From NCBI GenBank assembly GCA_015039365.1, contig WION01000795.1:1-15313 (forward strand): a stretch of 15,313 nucleotides of DNA, in the 5' to 3' direction. How positions within the stretch are numbered: the first letter of the stretch is position 1; each line of letters begins with the position of its first letter. The notes under the pieces were generated by a model, which worked only from the letters and a program-made list of their open reading frames with translations, ran no database searches and had not been told where the DNA came from. Source of the stretch: Amanita rubescens. Lineage: Eukaryota; Basidiomycota; Agaricomycetes; Agaricales; Amanitaceae. This document shows, one piece after another, positions 1 to 9,404 of this stretch. Both the position numbers and the translations under genes were made by a program.

Positions 1-264
1 TCTTCGATCGTGAACTGTGACAGGTCCACGAGTTGTGACACCGAATCTGGTGTCAGGACTGACAACACGAACTATCGTCCTAGTACGGGACGAAGATGGG
101 ATTGGTGCTGGTGTATCAATAAAAGTTCGGTTCCCTAAGGTTAAGGGAAACGGTGGGATTGGAGCGTCGTAAGAAGGAGGTAATCTCCGGGCAGGCGGAA
201 ATGATTCTCCTTCAGCTTCGTAAACTGGTAGCGGAGTACTAGTTTCGGAATCCAGTTTTCTTTC
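1..264 (-). CDS. 3' part of an unknown proline-rich protein (partial, runs off the left edge)
   Basis: On the minus strand a reading frame of 88 codons is open from a good 3' splice site (CTCTTTTAG, intron side at 265-273) to the window edge. It begins ERKLDSETSTPLPVYEAEG and goes on through a proline-rich stretch with a PPSY motif (RRLPPSYDAP), then a Ser/Arg/Thr-rich stretch (SSSRTRTIVRVV). PPxY motifs bind WW domains in known systems, but that role is not shown here. A possible donor (CCTG|GTAACT, exon side near 332) and a possible 27-bp upstream exon fit the phase, but I could not follow the gene further. I do not recognise the family. The main evidence is open frame, composition and splice site, so an accidental open frame remains possible. 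Confidence 0.42.
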
Positions 265-1980
265 CTAAAAGAGAATTTAATGAGCTTAAAGCTTAATTAA
301 AGCTAAAAGTCTAATTCGTCTTTATTAAGTTACCAGGGTGCCATAGACTAGAATGTCAGACTATATAGAGTTCCTCGGTTACGAGTACAGTCCATATTCG
401 GTTAAACCAACCGACCCTGAGTAACTTAGTTACAAGCCAGGCTTAGATAAAGCTCAGGTCCACAGGTCCACTCGGTCTTGAAAGCTCGGATTATCCCTGA
501 ATGCTGTAAATGACATGCAAAATCAATCGCTAGCTCAAGCGCACTTGGGCGAACCACGGTTTTACCCGTTGCGATTGTAAATAGAAATAATGTCTGGTCC
601 ATAAACCCCCCAGACCATTATATCAGCACGACCGGTAACCAATATGAAACTTCTAAATGGGATTATGGGATCACCATAGAGCCCAAACTTAGAATGATCC
701 TATCGATCATTCCGACTAAAGGAGTCCCTAAGGGCGCATCCTTAATAGACTGCGTGTACCACCCACAATGAGGTGTCAGCACGTCCTTTATACTAGAAGT
801 TTCTATATACGAGCCATATTGTATTATAAAGCCTCTAGGGGCTTATGATGTTATATCGTGCATTAATACCCCAGTCACATCACAGAGGGCAAGTATAACT
901 CTGTGGGGGCCGACGTTGCCATGCCAGCGTCGAGAAACATAGGAAGTACCCTTATCCCTGGGTGTCTAGGAGATCCCCCTAAAGCCCTAGGGTCCGGGCG
1001 CATGTCATTAGCGCATATGCCATATCAAGGATTAGTAATATCAAGATGATAAGACCATATCAGGCTCGCTGTGATACTATACCAGTGGGACATCATGTCG
1101 GATGACGAGCAAGCGAGCGGCGATGTGGGTCCTGGCAATATCAACGGCGGGGCCCATAACCTGACGAAGAAGACAGGTCTACGCGAGAGCGTGTCCACAG
1201 CATGAGCAGGTGCAATAGCTTACCTATTGCGATATGATCTTAGCACTACCCTTCGGCGTAGTAGTGATAGTAAGAGAAAGAGAATGGATTGTCCTATTCT
1301 ACGATACAGGACAGGTTTATATACTAAGAGAGAACAAATATGTGTCTACATATGTGTAAGCGTATAGTATAGATGAGAAGATATGGCGTGCTAAGCACAC
1401 CATAAGATGTGATCATGAGTCTATCATGATGTCACCATGATATCATAATGATGTCATTATGATGTCATCTCTATGTCATACATAAAGGATGACGCGAGCG
1501 ATATGAGTAACATTGATTGTAGTCAATCAGTAGTTAATCAATCTATAAATATAATTCTATATTTAACAAACGTTACAATGCTCCATTGACTAGGGTCATA
1601 GTAAGCGCTATATTGATCTATATGGGTGTATTTATATATATCTACCATCCATTTTGAACGGAACCGAATAGCAGTTTAGAAAGTTGTAGCTTGACTTGGG
1701 TCCCGTGGACGAGGCAACAGTTGTACAAGCACTTATCTAGCCGATTTTGTTTGAAGTACAACGCGGAAGAAAAGCCTTTAGAACTTCCGAGTCGTGCATT
1801 TAAACTAAAGGACGACCTCACATGATGCCTAACTTGGCATGTATTATTGTTCGGATCCCGTGATTTGTTCCCACTTTAAGTACGTACATTCTTCTCACAC
1901 ATCACGGTCCTGCAAAGAGCTTCCCTTGCCTCTGTCAGGATTTATTAAATGGACGATTTTAGCAAGCTTGCCGGAAACCT
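265..1980. other. Non-coding, hairpin-dense tract upstream of the first DUF2235 gene
   Basis: No reading frame here looks like a protein, and stops are frequent in all frames. Perfect or near-perfect short inverted repeats are frequent: GTCTGG/CCAGAC (592-597/610-615), GAATGATC/GATCATTC (692-699/705-712, loop 5), CACAGAG/CTCTGTG (881-887/899-905), an 8-bp stem with one G-U (911-918/925-932), GCAATAG/CTATTGC (1212-1218/1224-1230, loop 5), CACTAC/GTAGTG (1244-1249/1261-1266), TGTCCT/AGGACA (1290-1295/1308-1313) and GGCGTGC/GCACACC with one mismatch (1385-1401). The last ~400 bp (1550-1980) are AT-rich with several TATA-like runs and belong partly to the promoter side of the next gene. It could be a degraded transposon, a structured non-coding transcript, or organelle-derived DNA; nothing seen decides between these. 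Confidence 0.5.
1421..1480. repeat. Imperfect tandem array of near-palindromic ATGATGTCAT units
   Basis: About five degenerate 10-13 bp units in a row, including the perfect palindrome ATGATATCAT and two ATGATGTCAT units. The unit is one C-to-T change from ATGACGTCAT, the CRE/ATF-type bZIP site. The palindromic units could bind a dimeric factor, or this may simply be a microsatellite. Confidence 0.5.
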
Positions 1981-1996
1981 TATATATTCTCACCGC
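1981..1996 (+). promoter_or_regulatory. TATA-like run and shared TATTCTCACCGC element before DUF2235 gene 1
   Basis: TATATATT at 1981-1988 runs into TATTCTCACCGC at 1985-1996, about 95 bp before the ATG at 2080. The same 12-mer lies 75 bp before the ATG of the downstream paralogue (5332-5343), although the rest of the upstream sequence has diverged. The GTGATCGGTTAT just after it (2000-2011) also recurs upstream of gene 2 (near 5238). This suggests a copied core promoter or start region. Confidence 0.4.
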
Positions 1997-2079
1997 AGGT
2001 GATCGGTTATCCTCTCGTGCGGTTGACCTGCGACAGGCTACGACGAACTCGATCCCCTCCAGACTCAGAGTACGCAGCA

Positions 2080-4461
2080 ATGGTGCACGCGCGGCAGCCT
2101 TCTGCATTGTCTACTGTTCCGACCGTGGTCGATCCCAATAGTGGACGGTCGGAAAAGGAATCCCCCATCAACAGCGTCATCTACAGCACCAGTCCGACGA
2201 CAGCCCGCTTCACGGATAATAACATCTATCTGCAGGCCCCTATAAGCCCTTCTTCCCTTCCTCCTTACATTCCTTACGAACCGCGTCCGGGGAAGATGCT
2301 AATTCTGTGCTTTGATGGGACGGGTGACCAGTTCGATGCGGATAATTCAAACATCGTGCAGCTAGTGTCAATGTTAAAGAAGGACGACAAGACAAAACAG
2401 ATGATTTATTATCAGGTTCGGCTCTCTGTTCTTCACGATAGCACTTCATAATGATTCGTGTTCTATCTATAGGCTGGCATCGGGACATACACCACACCCT
2501 CGGTAGCCACCCCTTTCATGTCCAGAATATCTAAAGTGAGCCTTTCACATCTTCGTTCTGAACGCGACATGTTCATGCCAACGAATGCAAGATCTTGGAC
2601 GAAATGCTAGCATGGAACCTCGATAATCACGTAATGGGTAAGATTTCGCCCATGATGGCGGAGTGGCGCCTGTTCTGAACGAGTTTACAGGCGGTTATGA
2701 GTTTCTGATGCAAAACTGTACGTCTTGTCCTTCATTAGATCCGATACGGGCAGGAAGCTTACCACACTTTACGCTAGACGTAGTAGGAGATCGGATATGC
2801 ATATTTGGTTCGTCTTAATACCAATGGGTGTTGATATTTATATTTATATTGCCGTCTTTGACAGGATTCTCTCGGGGGGCTTATACCGCACGGAGGTAGC
2901 TCCCTTCTTATTACGATCTACCTTATCATCTGACGCTTTACCCAGTCTTGCAGGAATGATCCACAAAGTCGGACTACTGCCGAAGGACAATCACCAGCAA
3001 GTTCCGTTCGCATATAAGATGTACACGAGGGCGGATTCAGTAGGGTGGGGTCAATCGGACGGGTTCAAAAGGTCGTTCTCGGTTGACGTTCCGATTGAGT
3101 TTGTCGGAGTATGGTATGTATATCGTTTGCGTCATTCCAAAGATGCGAGCAACTAGCTAACGTCATCAATTAGGGATACTGTGGATTCGGTTGGACTCAT
3201 TCCCAAACGCCTCCCTTTCACTACTTCGAACACCATTGTCCGTACGTTCCGGCACGCTGTCTCCCTGGACGAGCGACGTGCCAAGTTCAAGGTAAACCTG
3301 TGGAACAGGCCAACGGAAGATGAACAAAAGCTTGGATTTGAAGAGTTGCAACAACGACTTCAGAATTTGCAAGAACACCTCAAGCACGACAAAGAGGACG
3401 AAAAGCATGAAGGGCATCACCATGATCACAAGGAAGGTGCCAGCTCATCACCGTCGCCCTCGCCATCACGGTTCGGATCCAAGAAGAATGGTCATGATAC
3501 TAATGGCAACGGCAGTGGAGACGACAAAGGAAGCGTCGATGGCGAACATCATCATTCCAAAAAGAGTAGTATCCACCGCGGCGCAAAGATTTGGACTCTC
3601 GGTAACAAAGGGGACAGAGATCTGAACCGCTTTGAATCGATGTACTCTGAACGTTCAGGTGGGCCGACGAATGTGGAAGAGGTTTGGTTTTCGGGGTGTC
3701 ATTGCGGTACGTGATTATTTGATGTTTCCTTTCTTTCTTTGCAACTGACGTCTTACATGTAATAGATGTAGGAGGCGGTTCAGTCGATAACGGAACGCGG
3801 TACTCCCTAGCCCGGATTCCACTGCGATGGATGGTGAGGGAATGCTTTAAAACCAACACAGGGATCATGTTCAAGACCGAGTCTTTACGCGAAATCGGAT
3901 TGGACCCCGCCACCATTTATCCCGTTGTCCTTCATCGGCCTGCGGCCCTGTTTGATCGCATCCAAGCACAAGTAGTCGAGATACCGCCATCCACGCCATT
4001 CTTTAAGAGGGTTGCTAGCGTATTTCGATCTGCTGAGGAAAAGAGTAAGGATCGAGAGACGCACGCGGAGAAGAGGAGCGCGCAACTGTCGGCGTTTGTT
4101 AGTGAGGAAGACGAAGAGCTACGGGATGCTCTCTCTCCGAAATATGATCAACTCAAAATGAAGAAGTTCTGGTGGGTTTTGGAACTCTTGCCTGTTTCGA
4201 TAAGGTATCAGAAAGGCGATGATCAGTGGGTGTCGTATATTGGGTACGTAATTCTGGTCTTGTCGGAACATGTCAGATGAGCTAAGTGTTCTCTTTAATA
4301 GCATCAATATGGGGAAGGCAAGATTTATACCGAAGCAGCACAGTCGTGGCGTTAAAATCCACAGATCTGTTAAACTTCGAATGGAGGCCCAATGTAAAGG
4401 GAAAAAGGACAAGTATAAACCCAAGCCCAACATTTGCATCGAGCCTACATGGATCGATTAA
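2080..4461 (+). CDS. DUF2235 (Tle1-like) alpha/beta hydrolase, tandem copy 1, 623 aa, ten exons
   Basis: Predicted serine hydrolase with the DUF2235 / T6SS Tle1-like phospholipase catalytic domain; the substrate of fungal members is unknown. Exons inferred from GT-AG sites and domain continuity: 2080-2415, 2473-2535, 2592-2637, 2691-2717, 2778-2807, 2865-2895, 2946-3113, 3174-3706, 3766-4243, 4302-4461 (1872 nt, in frame). Landmarks: CFDGTG (77-82) and SNIVQLVSMLKKDDKTKQM, the usual N-terminal signature; nucleophile elbow GFSRG (168-172, Ser170); GVWDTVDSVG (Trp234, Asp235); FRHAVSLDER (His261); GCHCDVGGG (His410, Asp412); LARIPLRWM (426-434). The C-terminus has FWWVLELLPVS and a basic tail. 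Residues ~288-390 are a low-complexity, His/Lys/Asp/Ser-rich insert (HEGHHHDHKEG) absent from the core fold. No signal peptide or membrane segment is evident. The start is the first in-frame ATG. Intron retention would give early stops. Confidence 0.88.
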
Positions 4462-4753
4462 TCGATCTGGATGGCCCGACTTCCGTTTTCTTATTCTATG
4501 CCTCTCAATTCGTGCACTTGAATTATGACACCATCACGCTCATTCATGGAATTACATATATCCGTTCGTATTTTCGACCAATTTTAGTGTTGACGTATTA
4601 AAGCAGATGTCTCCTTGCCTTCGATAGTATATAAGTATATACAAGTTGCGCAGCGGATCGATCTCGATCAACACATTCACTGCACGCAAGGGATTGAAAG
4701 GTATACATACCGAGCGTGATCTTAGCCTATCAGCCCTCTCTGGCCATTCTTAG

Positions 4754-5052
4754 TGGAAGTCCGTGATGGTACCCGTATAACCGCCTCCGGATCTGAGATG
4801 ATCATAGGCGGTGGACACGCTGATATACATCGAGCGCAGATCAAGCAACAAATGTGCCGCCAATGCGCCGGCCAAATCCCGCAATGTCAGGGTCGGATTT
4901 TCCCAGCACTTACAAAGGTTTTCTCACGTCGCTCGTTTAGCATTTTGGGTCGCAAGCTCCCCATTAGGCACCTTGATCAACCAATTTCAATTCAAGCCGG
5001 TAAGAACGCGCTCCTGTTGGAGATTAAAAGCCAAGGAAATAATTTCTCGTAG
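4754..5052 (+). pseudogene. Possible fragment of a protein-kinase-like gene (glycine-loop-like segment)
   Basis: The frame reads DGTRITASGSEMIIGGGHAD and then IHRAQIKQQ. It resembles the start of fungal Ser/Thr kinase domains, where a glycine-rich loop (xGGxxDIxRGxL) follows a short DxT...xG segment. A plausible intron (donor GTATAC near 4701, acceptor TTCTTAG at 4747-4753) would join an upstream open stretch (INTFTARKGLK) in phase. The VAIK lysine motif expected about ten residues after the loop is not present, nor are HRD or DFG motifs, so if it is a kinase it is a broken remnant. The resemblance rests on a short motif and may be accidental. Confidence 0.22.
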
Positions 5053-5330
5053 TAGGAGTGAACAAGTGTTCAAAATGGCCGGCCTTAGCTGAGAACGACC
5101 AAACTCCCTGGTCCGTAGTGCCCAGAAGAGCCTGGTGACGAAAATATGTCCTCCGGGGGAACTTCGATTCAGATGCCGGCGGCGGTTTTAGTACTGGTAG
5201 TTTCCCAACGGAGTACTAATCACGATTTCAATCAGGTGTGATCGGTTATAGTACGTTTCAAGGCGACCATAAACCGTCATAAGCGATCAAATATCCATGC
5301 AAGTCGCTCGCTATTCGCTTGCCCGTGCTC

Positions 5331-5343
5331 TTATTCTCACCGC
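5331..5343 (+). promoter_or_regulatory. Shared TTATTCTCACCGC element before DUF2235 gene 2
   Basis: Matches TATTCTCACCGC at 1985-1996 upstream of the paralogue and sits at a similar distance from the ATG (75 versus 95 bp). Such conservation in otherwise diverged upstream DNA suggests a core promoter or initiator role, or recent duplication. Confidence 0.38.
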
Positions 5344-5406
5344 CTACTAGGTCCTTCCTCAGGATACGACGGCCTTGATTCTATTCAAACGGTGCACGTT
5401 GCAACT

Positions 5407-7655
5407 ATGGCACATCTGCAACAGCCTTCTAGTACGTCGTCCACGTCTCTAACTGTGGTCAACATTAACGGCCGGCTAGCAAAGGAATCCGCCGTCGATA
5501 GTAAGATACTCGAGTCTGCCTGGCAAGCCACCCCTCGTTCCTCACTGCCTCCTTTTATTGGGCAAACACCACATACTGGGAAAATGTTAATCGTGTGTTT
5601 CGATGGAACGGGAAACGACTTCAACGCCGATAATTCTAATATTGTGCAACTTGTGTCAATGTTGAAGAAGGATGATAAAACGAAGCAGATGGTTTACTAT
5701 CAGGTCTGGCTCTCAGTTTTCCGCGATTCTCACAACAATTCATACGGAAATCGTAGGCTGGTATTGGAACGTACATTTCCCCCTCAGCACCTGTACTCTC
5801 ACATATTGCGGCCAAGGCATACAAGGTAAACCTTTCGGTTTTCCATGTTTAGCGTAACTTATACATGCCCGTGGCCACAAGGTTCTGGACGAAATGCTAG
5901 CATTGAGCCTTGATGCTCACATAATGGGCAAGTGCCAACGTTAGCCATGGTTATGGATTTTCACTAATTCTGATCAAATCTTCAGGCGGTTATGAGTTCT
6001 TGATGCAGAACTGTACGTCTTTTCATCTTGCCTGTTAGAACTTGCCGACGCTTCATATGCCAGATGTTGTGGGAGATCGGATATGCATATTCGGTTCGTC
6101 CATTTATTGATGTTTCATTTAGATTATTTACTTTGACAGGTTTCTCCCGAGGCTCATGTACTGCGCGGAGGTACTAGTAATCTCTTGCTTCAATCCCAAT
6201 CTAGTCATCTAACACTTCACTCAGCCTTGCAGGGATGCTTCACAAAGTCGGGCTGCTGCCGAAGGACAACCAGCAGCAAATACCATTTGCTTGGAAGATG
6301 TACAAGAGAACTGATGATGCAGGGTGGGATGAGTCAAACGCGTTCAGAAAGTCGTTCTCAGTGGACGTCCCGGTTGAGTTTCTTGGCGTATGGTATGTGG
6401 ATCACTCATGCTCTCCAAGGAGCCTCCTCAGCGTGATCAAAGGGATACTGTGGATTCGGTTGGCTTCATTCCCAAGCGCCTCCCTTTCACCACTTCGAAC
6501 ACCATTGTCCGTACATTCCGACATGCCGTCTCCCTTGACGAGCGACGCTCCAAGTTCAAGATGGACCTTTGGAGCACCCCCACAGAAGACGAGCAGAAGC
6601 TGGCGAACCAAAAGCCCGAGCATTTTCAAGAACTACAAAAGCAGCACCAAGAGGATAAGAAGCATTCAGCGCGTTTGGCTCATGAGCATTTGTCCACGTT
6701 ATCGCGGCTCCAAGCCAAGATCAACGGTCACGATACTAACAGAAACGATGGTGACCTCCAATTCGATACCGAAAAGCGTGGTTTAGATTTCAACGGAGAG
6801 CTCGTGGTTCTGGAAGACTTGAAGATAGGGGACCAAAAGATGGACTGCTACGAGGCAACGTATTCTAACCGGTACAACGGGCCAACGAATGTGGACGAGG
6901 TCTGGTTTGCAGGGTGTCACGGTGGTATGTGGCTATTTGACGCCTTTTTATCTTTTATATTGACGCAGTACACGCAATAGACGTAGGTGGTGGTTACGTT
7001 CCAAATGGAACGCGGTATTACCTCGCCCGGATTCCACTCCGATGGATGGTGAGGGAATGCTTTAAAACCAAGTCGGGGATCATATTCAAGACCGAAACGT
7101 TACGCGAGATCGGGATAGATCCCAACAGATTGCATCCTAATGTCCTTCCCCGCCCTCCTGCTCTCTTTGACCAAGTCAAATCACAAGTCATTGAGATGCC
7201 GACCTCCGCGTCGCTCTTCAAATCTATTGGTAGCTTATTCAAGAGCTCCGAGGCAAAGAGAAAGGCTAGAGAGGCCGAAAAAGAACAGAAGGCCCCGTTT
7301 ATTAGCGAGGAGGAAGAAGAACTAAGGGACTCGCTTTCACCGCACTTTGATCAGCTCAAGCTCGCGCGGTTCTGGTGGATTTTGGAAGTATTGCCGGTTT
7401 CGATGACTTCTCAGAAGGCCAATAATAAAAGGGTGTCGTATATAGGGTGCGTAAGTCTGACTTCGTTGGTTTGGATCCGACTAACGCCTTTCAACAAGAA
7501 TCAACATGGGAAGGCCCAGAGCCATACCGGGGGAGAAAACTATCAAATTTCATAGGTCTGTCAAACTCAGAATGGAGGCTCGGGGTCATAGGAAAGGGGA
7601 CAAGTACGAACCCAGGCCGGATTTTAGAGGCTTCGATCCCAAATGGGTCGAATGA
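5407..7655 (+). CDS. DUF2235 (Tle1-like) alpha/beta hydrolase, tandem copy 2, 590 aa, ten exons
   Basis: Paralogue of the gene at 2080-4461, same orientation. Exons: 5407-5703, 5757-5825, 5882-5927, 5986-6012, 6064-6093, 6140-6170, 6225-6392, 6443-6924, 6981-7446, 7499-7655 (1773 nt, in frame). All nine introns fall at the same places and phases as in copy 1, while intron sequences differ. Landmarks: CFDGTG (64-69), GFSRG (157-161, Ser159), GVWDTVDSVG (Trp223, Asp224), FRHAVSLDER (His250), GCHGDVGGGY (His382, Asp384), LARIPLRWM, FWWILEVLPVS. The elbow is followed by SCTAR where copy 1 has AYTAR. The linker after the His250 region is shorter, without the His-rich run, and reads as helical and charged (LQKQHQEDKKHSARL). 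Intron 3 uses a GC donor (G|GCAAGT). The last intron uses GTGCGT at 7447; the stronger-looking GTAAGT four bases on breaks the conserved C-terminal frame. All catalytic candidates are intact, so it looks functional. Confidence 0.88.
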
Positions 7656-8342
7656 TTAACCGGGATCAACGCTCTGTTATTCAATGCAATTCTCCCTTCT
7701 TTTGATTACCTATGGTTCTAGTAGACTCAATCGCTGAACTGTATGAATACGAGACTACGATACGTGACTGACCCGTACGATGCGAACATTTGACAATCTC
7801 TCGAAAATTAGACACTGCTAACGTATATCACTCATGTCCATCTTGCTTTGTAGACCGCGTTTTCAATCAGGATACGTCCACTATTATTGATTGTCCATGA
7901 ATGTTATGACGATGCTGTTGATCGCTATTCTGGTGCTTGGCGTATCACTGCAAAATGTGGATGAAAGCTGGCCATCATCCTCGTACCCTGTAGATTGCAT
8001 TTTGATTAACCGCTTCAACTCCATTGGATCGAGATAATGACAAAGTTCATCACAGATTCAGATAAAGGTACGTGAGTGAATCTGGTCCGCCGATAAGAAA
8101 GGAACCCCTGATGACACGTGTCGTATGCAAGAATATGCTTCTGGAGGGCCAGCCTTGAATCATGGTATATTCAGCAATCAGCATCAATAAAGGGCGATCA
8201 TAGACATACTCACCGCCGAGATGGCCATATAAAACCGGATAAGAAGACGGGAAAGGGGAAAACGAAACATGTGTATATGTCACAAATGTGACTGCGTGAT
8301 TCTGAGAAGCGTCGTACTGAACCCACTACTAGCGTAGCGGGA
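7656..8342. other. Intergenic, no gene seen
   Basis: About 690 bp after DUF2235 copy 2. Only short open frames occur, for example a 46-codon minus-strand frame starting with ATG (7884-8024), with no recognisable motif and no clear splice partners. No tRNA, repeat or terminator was seen. Confidence 0.5.
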
Positions 8343-9226
8343 ATGGGCAGAAAGGCTTTAACTCCCGAGGAGTTGACCACTGTGTCCGACATGGCCTCCC
8401 GGATTCATGAATATGAAATTATCTTCAGCGAGCAAGCAGCAGTTTTACGACAGGATATGAAGGGCTCACAAGAAGCACACGCTCGTATTTTCAGTCAACC
8501 TCCTCAGGGACCAATGGACTCGGATCGGGAGGACTATGCCGATTGGAAGTCAGCCATGGAGGCGTATTGTCAGATTGAACCTCGTAATCTTGATGAGTGA
8601 GTGTGTGGCAACAGCGGCGGGTTGACTTTGGCTCATCGCGACAGTCGCATGAAAATTGCTGCTGCTGCACTGGGCCTATCAACATCGTACATACGCAGCT
8701 CATCTAAGCTCCCTCGACATGTTATGCACGCTATTTTTGTCGAACGGACGCGGTTACAGTGAGTTCGCACAAGTTCTACCTATTGTGATATTAACGATTA
8801 TTGTCTAGTGACTCTTGGCAGGCGAGCCGGAGGGCTCGCCTTCAACCGAACAACACCATGTATGCGCCGCTGTCACAACCTAGTTCAATCATCGCTACAC
8901 ATCCACGTATGCCTTCCGCTCCCCGTTTGCCAACATTGTCGTGGGATTACGTCGACAATGGCAGCGTAGATCTCCTGCCTGTTGAGGACTGTATTCCAGA
9001 CTTTGCCAAAGTCCCCTCCAGGTTACTTGGCCATGTCTTTCTGTACCACAACTGGCAGGCAGCCGATGAGGACGGGTTGTTCAAGATTGTTGACCGCATC
9101 TCTTCTGACTTGAGAGGCACATCTTTTGAGGTCCAGTTTGTTGACTTGACGAGCACTATTATGGTTCCAGAGTCGGAATTATTGGACATGGTACAACATA
9201 GTATGATCTATTGGAAGAGTCCGTAA
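8343..9226 (+). CDS. Hypothetical protein, three exons, 261 aa
   Basis: Exons 8343-8596, 8645-8758 and 8809-9226 join in frame (786 nt) through introns of 48 and 50 bp, both with GTGAGT donors and CAG/TAG acceptors and both in phase 2. The middle exon (38 codons) is open only in the phase that both splices require, which supports the model. The protein starts MGRKALTPEELTTVSDMASR. Residues ~1-84 look helical and charged, with an acidic DSDREDYADWKSAMEAY segment. The middle exon gives an alanine-rich helix followed by LGLSTSYIRSSSKL, which could be a helix-turn-helix-like segment. A basic stretch (QASRRARLQ) and a proline/serine linker follow. The last ~120 residues look like a small globular domain (LLGHVFLYHNWQAADEDGL, FEVQFVDLTSTIMVPESEL). 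I do not recognise a family. No signal peptide or membrane segment is evident. It lies convergent to the minus-strand gene remnant ending at 9405. Confidence 0.65.
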
Positions 9227-9404
9227 ACATGAATGTATGACGTCCAAAACCTATCGATATCTGAATTTCCAGAACCAGATATACACATCTAGAGAGTAGT
9301 ACGTATTGTGAGTTGATCCTCGAGTAAGAATTTACACGCACTACGCTCTTTCACGAAGAAAAGTCCTTAATGCGAAGTGAAATCGTTGGACGTGTAAATT
9401 GCGT

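Larger units (their letters stand above)
4462..5406. other. Intergenic spacer between the two DUF2235 genes
   Basis: About 945 bp. It holds a TATA-rich run (TATATAAGTATATAC near 4630), the possible kinase-like fragment listed separately, and the upstream region of gene 2. Two open frames (4753-5052 and 4811-5092) overlap in different phases and neither can be assigned to a family along its whole length. An AGTACT pair flanks 25-30 bp near 5190-5217. Confidence 0.5.

Noticed and set aside
1065..1090. Reverse complement resembling a tRNA-Met primer-binding site (TGGTAT...ATCACAGCGAGC)
   Set aside because: It needs an insertion and a mismatch, and no LTR pair or retrotransposon coding region is next to it.
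1095..1205. 36-aa ORF starting MSDDEQASGDVG
   Set aside because: Short, with no partner exon and no recognisable family; it lies in the hairpin-rich tract.
2725..3156. 143-codon plus-strand open frame
   Set aside because: It only contains exon 7 of DUF2235 copy 1 in frame; the rest reads through introns, and it begins inside an intron.
3500..3916. 138-codon minus-strand open frame
   Set aside because: Lies antisense to exons 8-9 of DUF2235 copy 1 and crosses an intron; it has no family features and is explained as a shadow.
6235..6786. 183-codon plus-strand open frame
   Set aside because: It starts in exon 7 of DUF2235 copy 2 and then runs through intron 7 and exon 8 in the wrong phase.
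7451..7456. GTAAGT as donor of the last intron in DUF2235 copy 2
   Set aside because: It matches the donor consensus better, but it shifts the frame and destroys the conserved C-terminus. GTGCGT at 7447 matches the paralogue's position.
7884..8024. 46-codon minus-strand ORF with ATG
   Set aside because: No motif, no splice partners and no homology that I can recognise.
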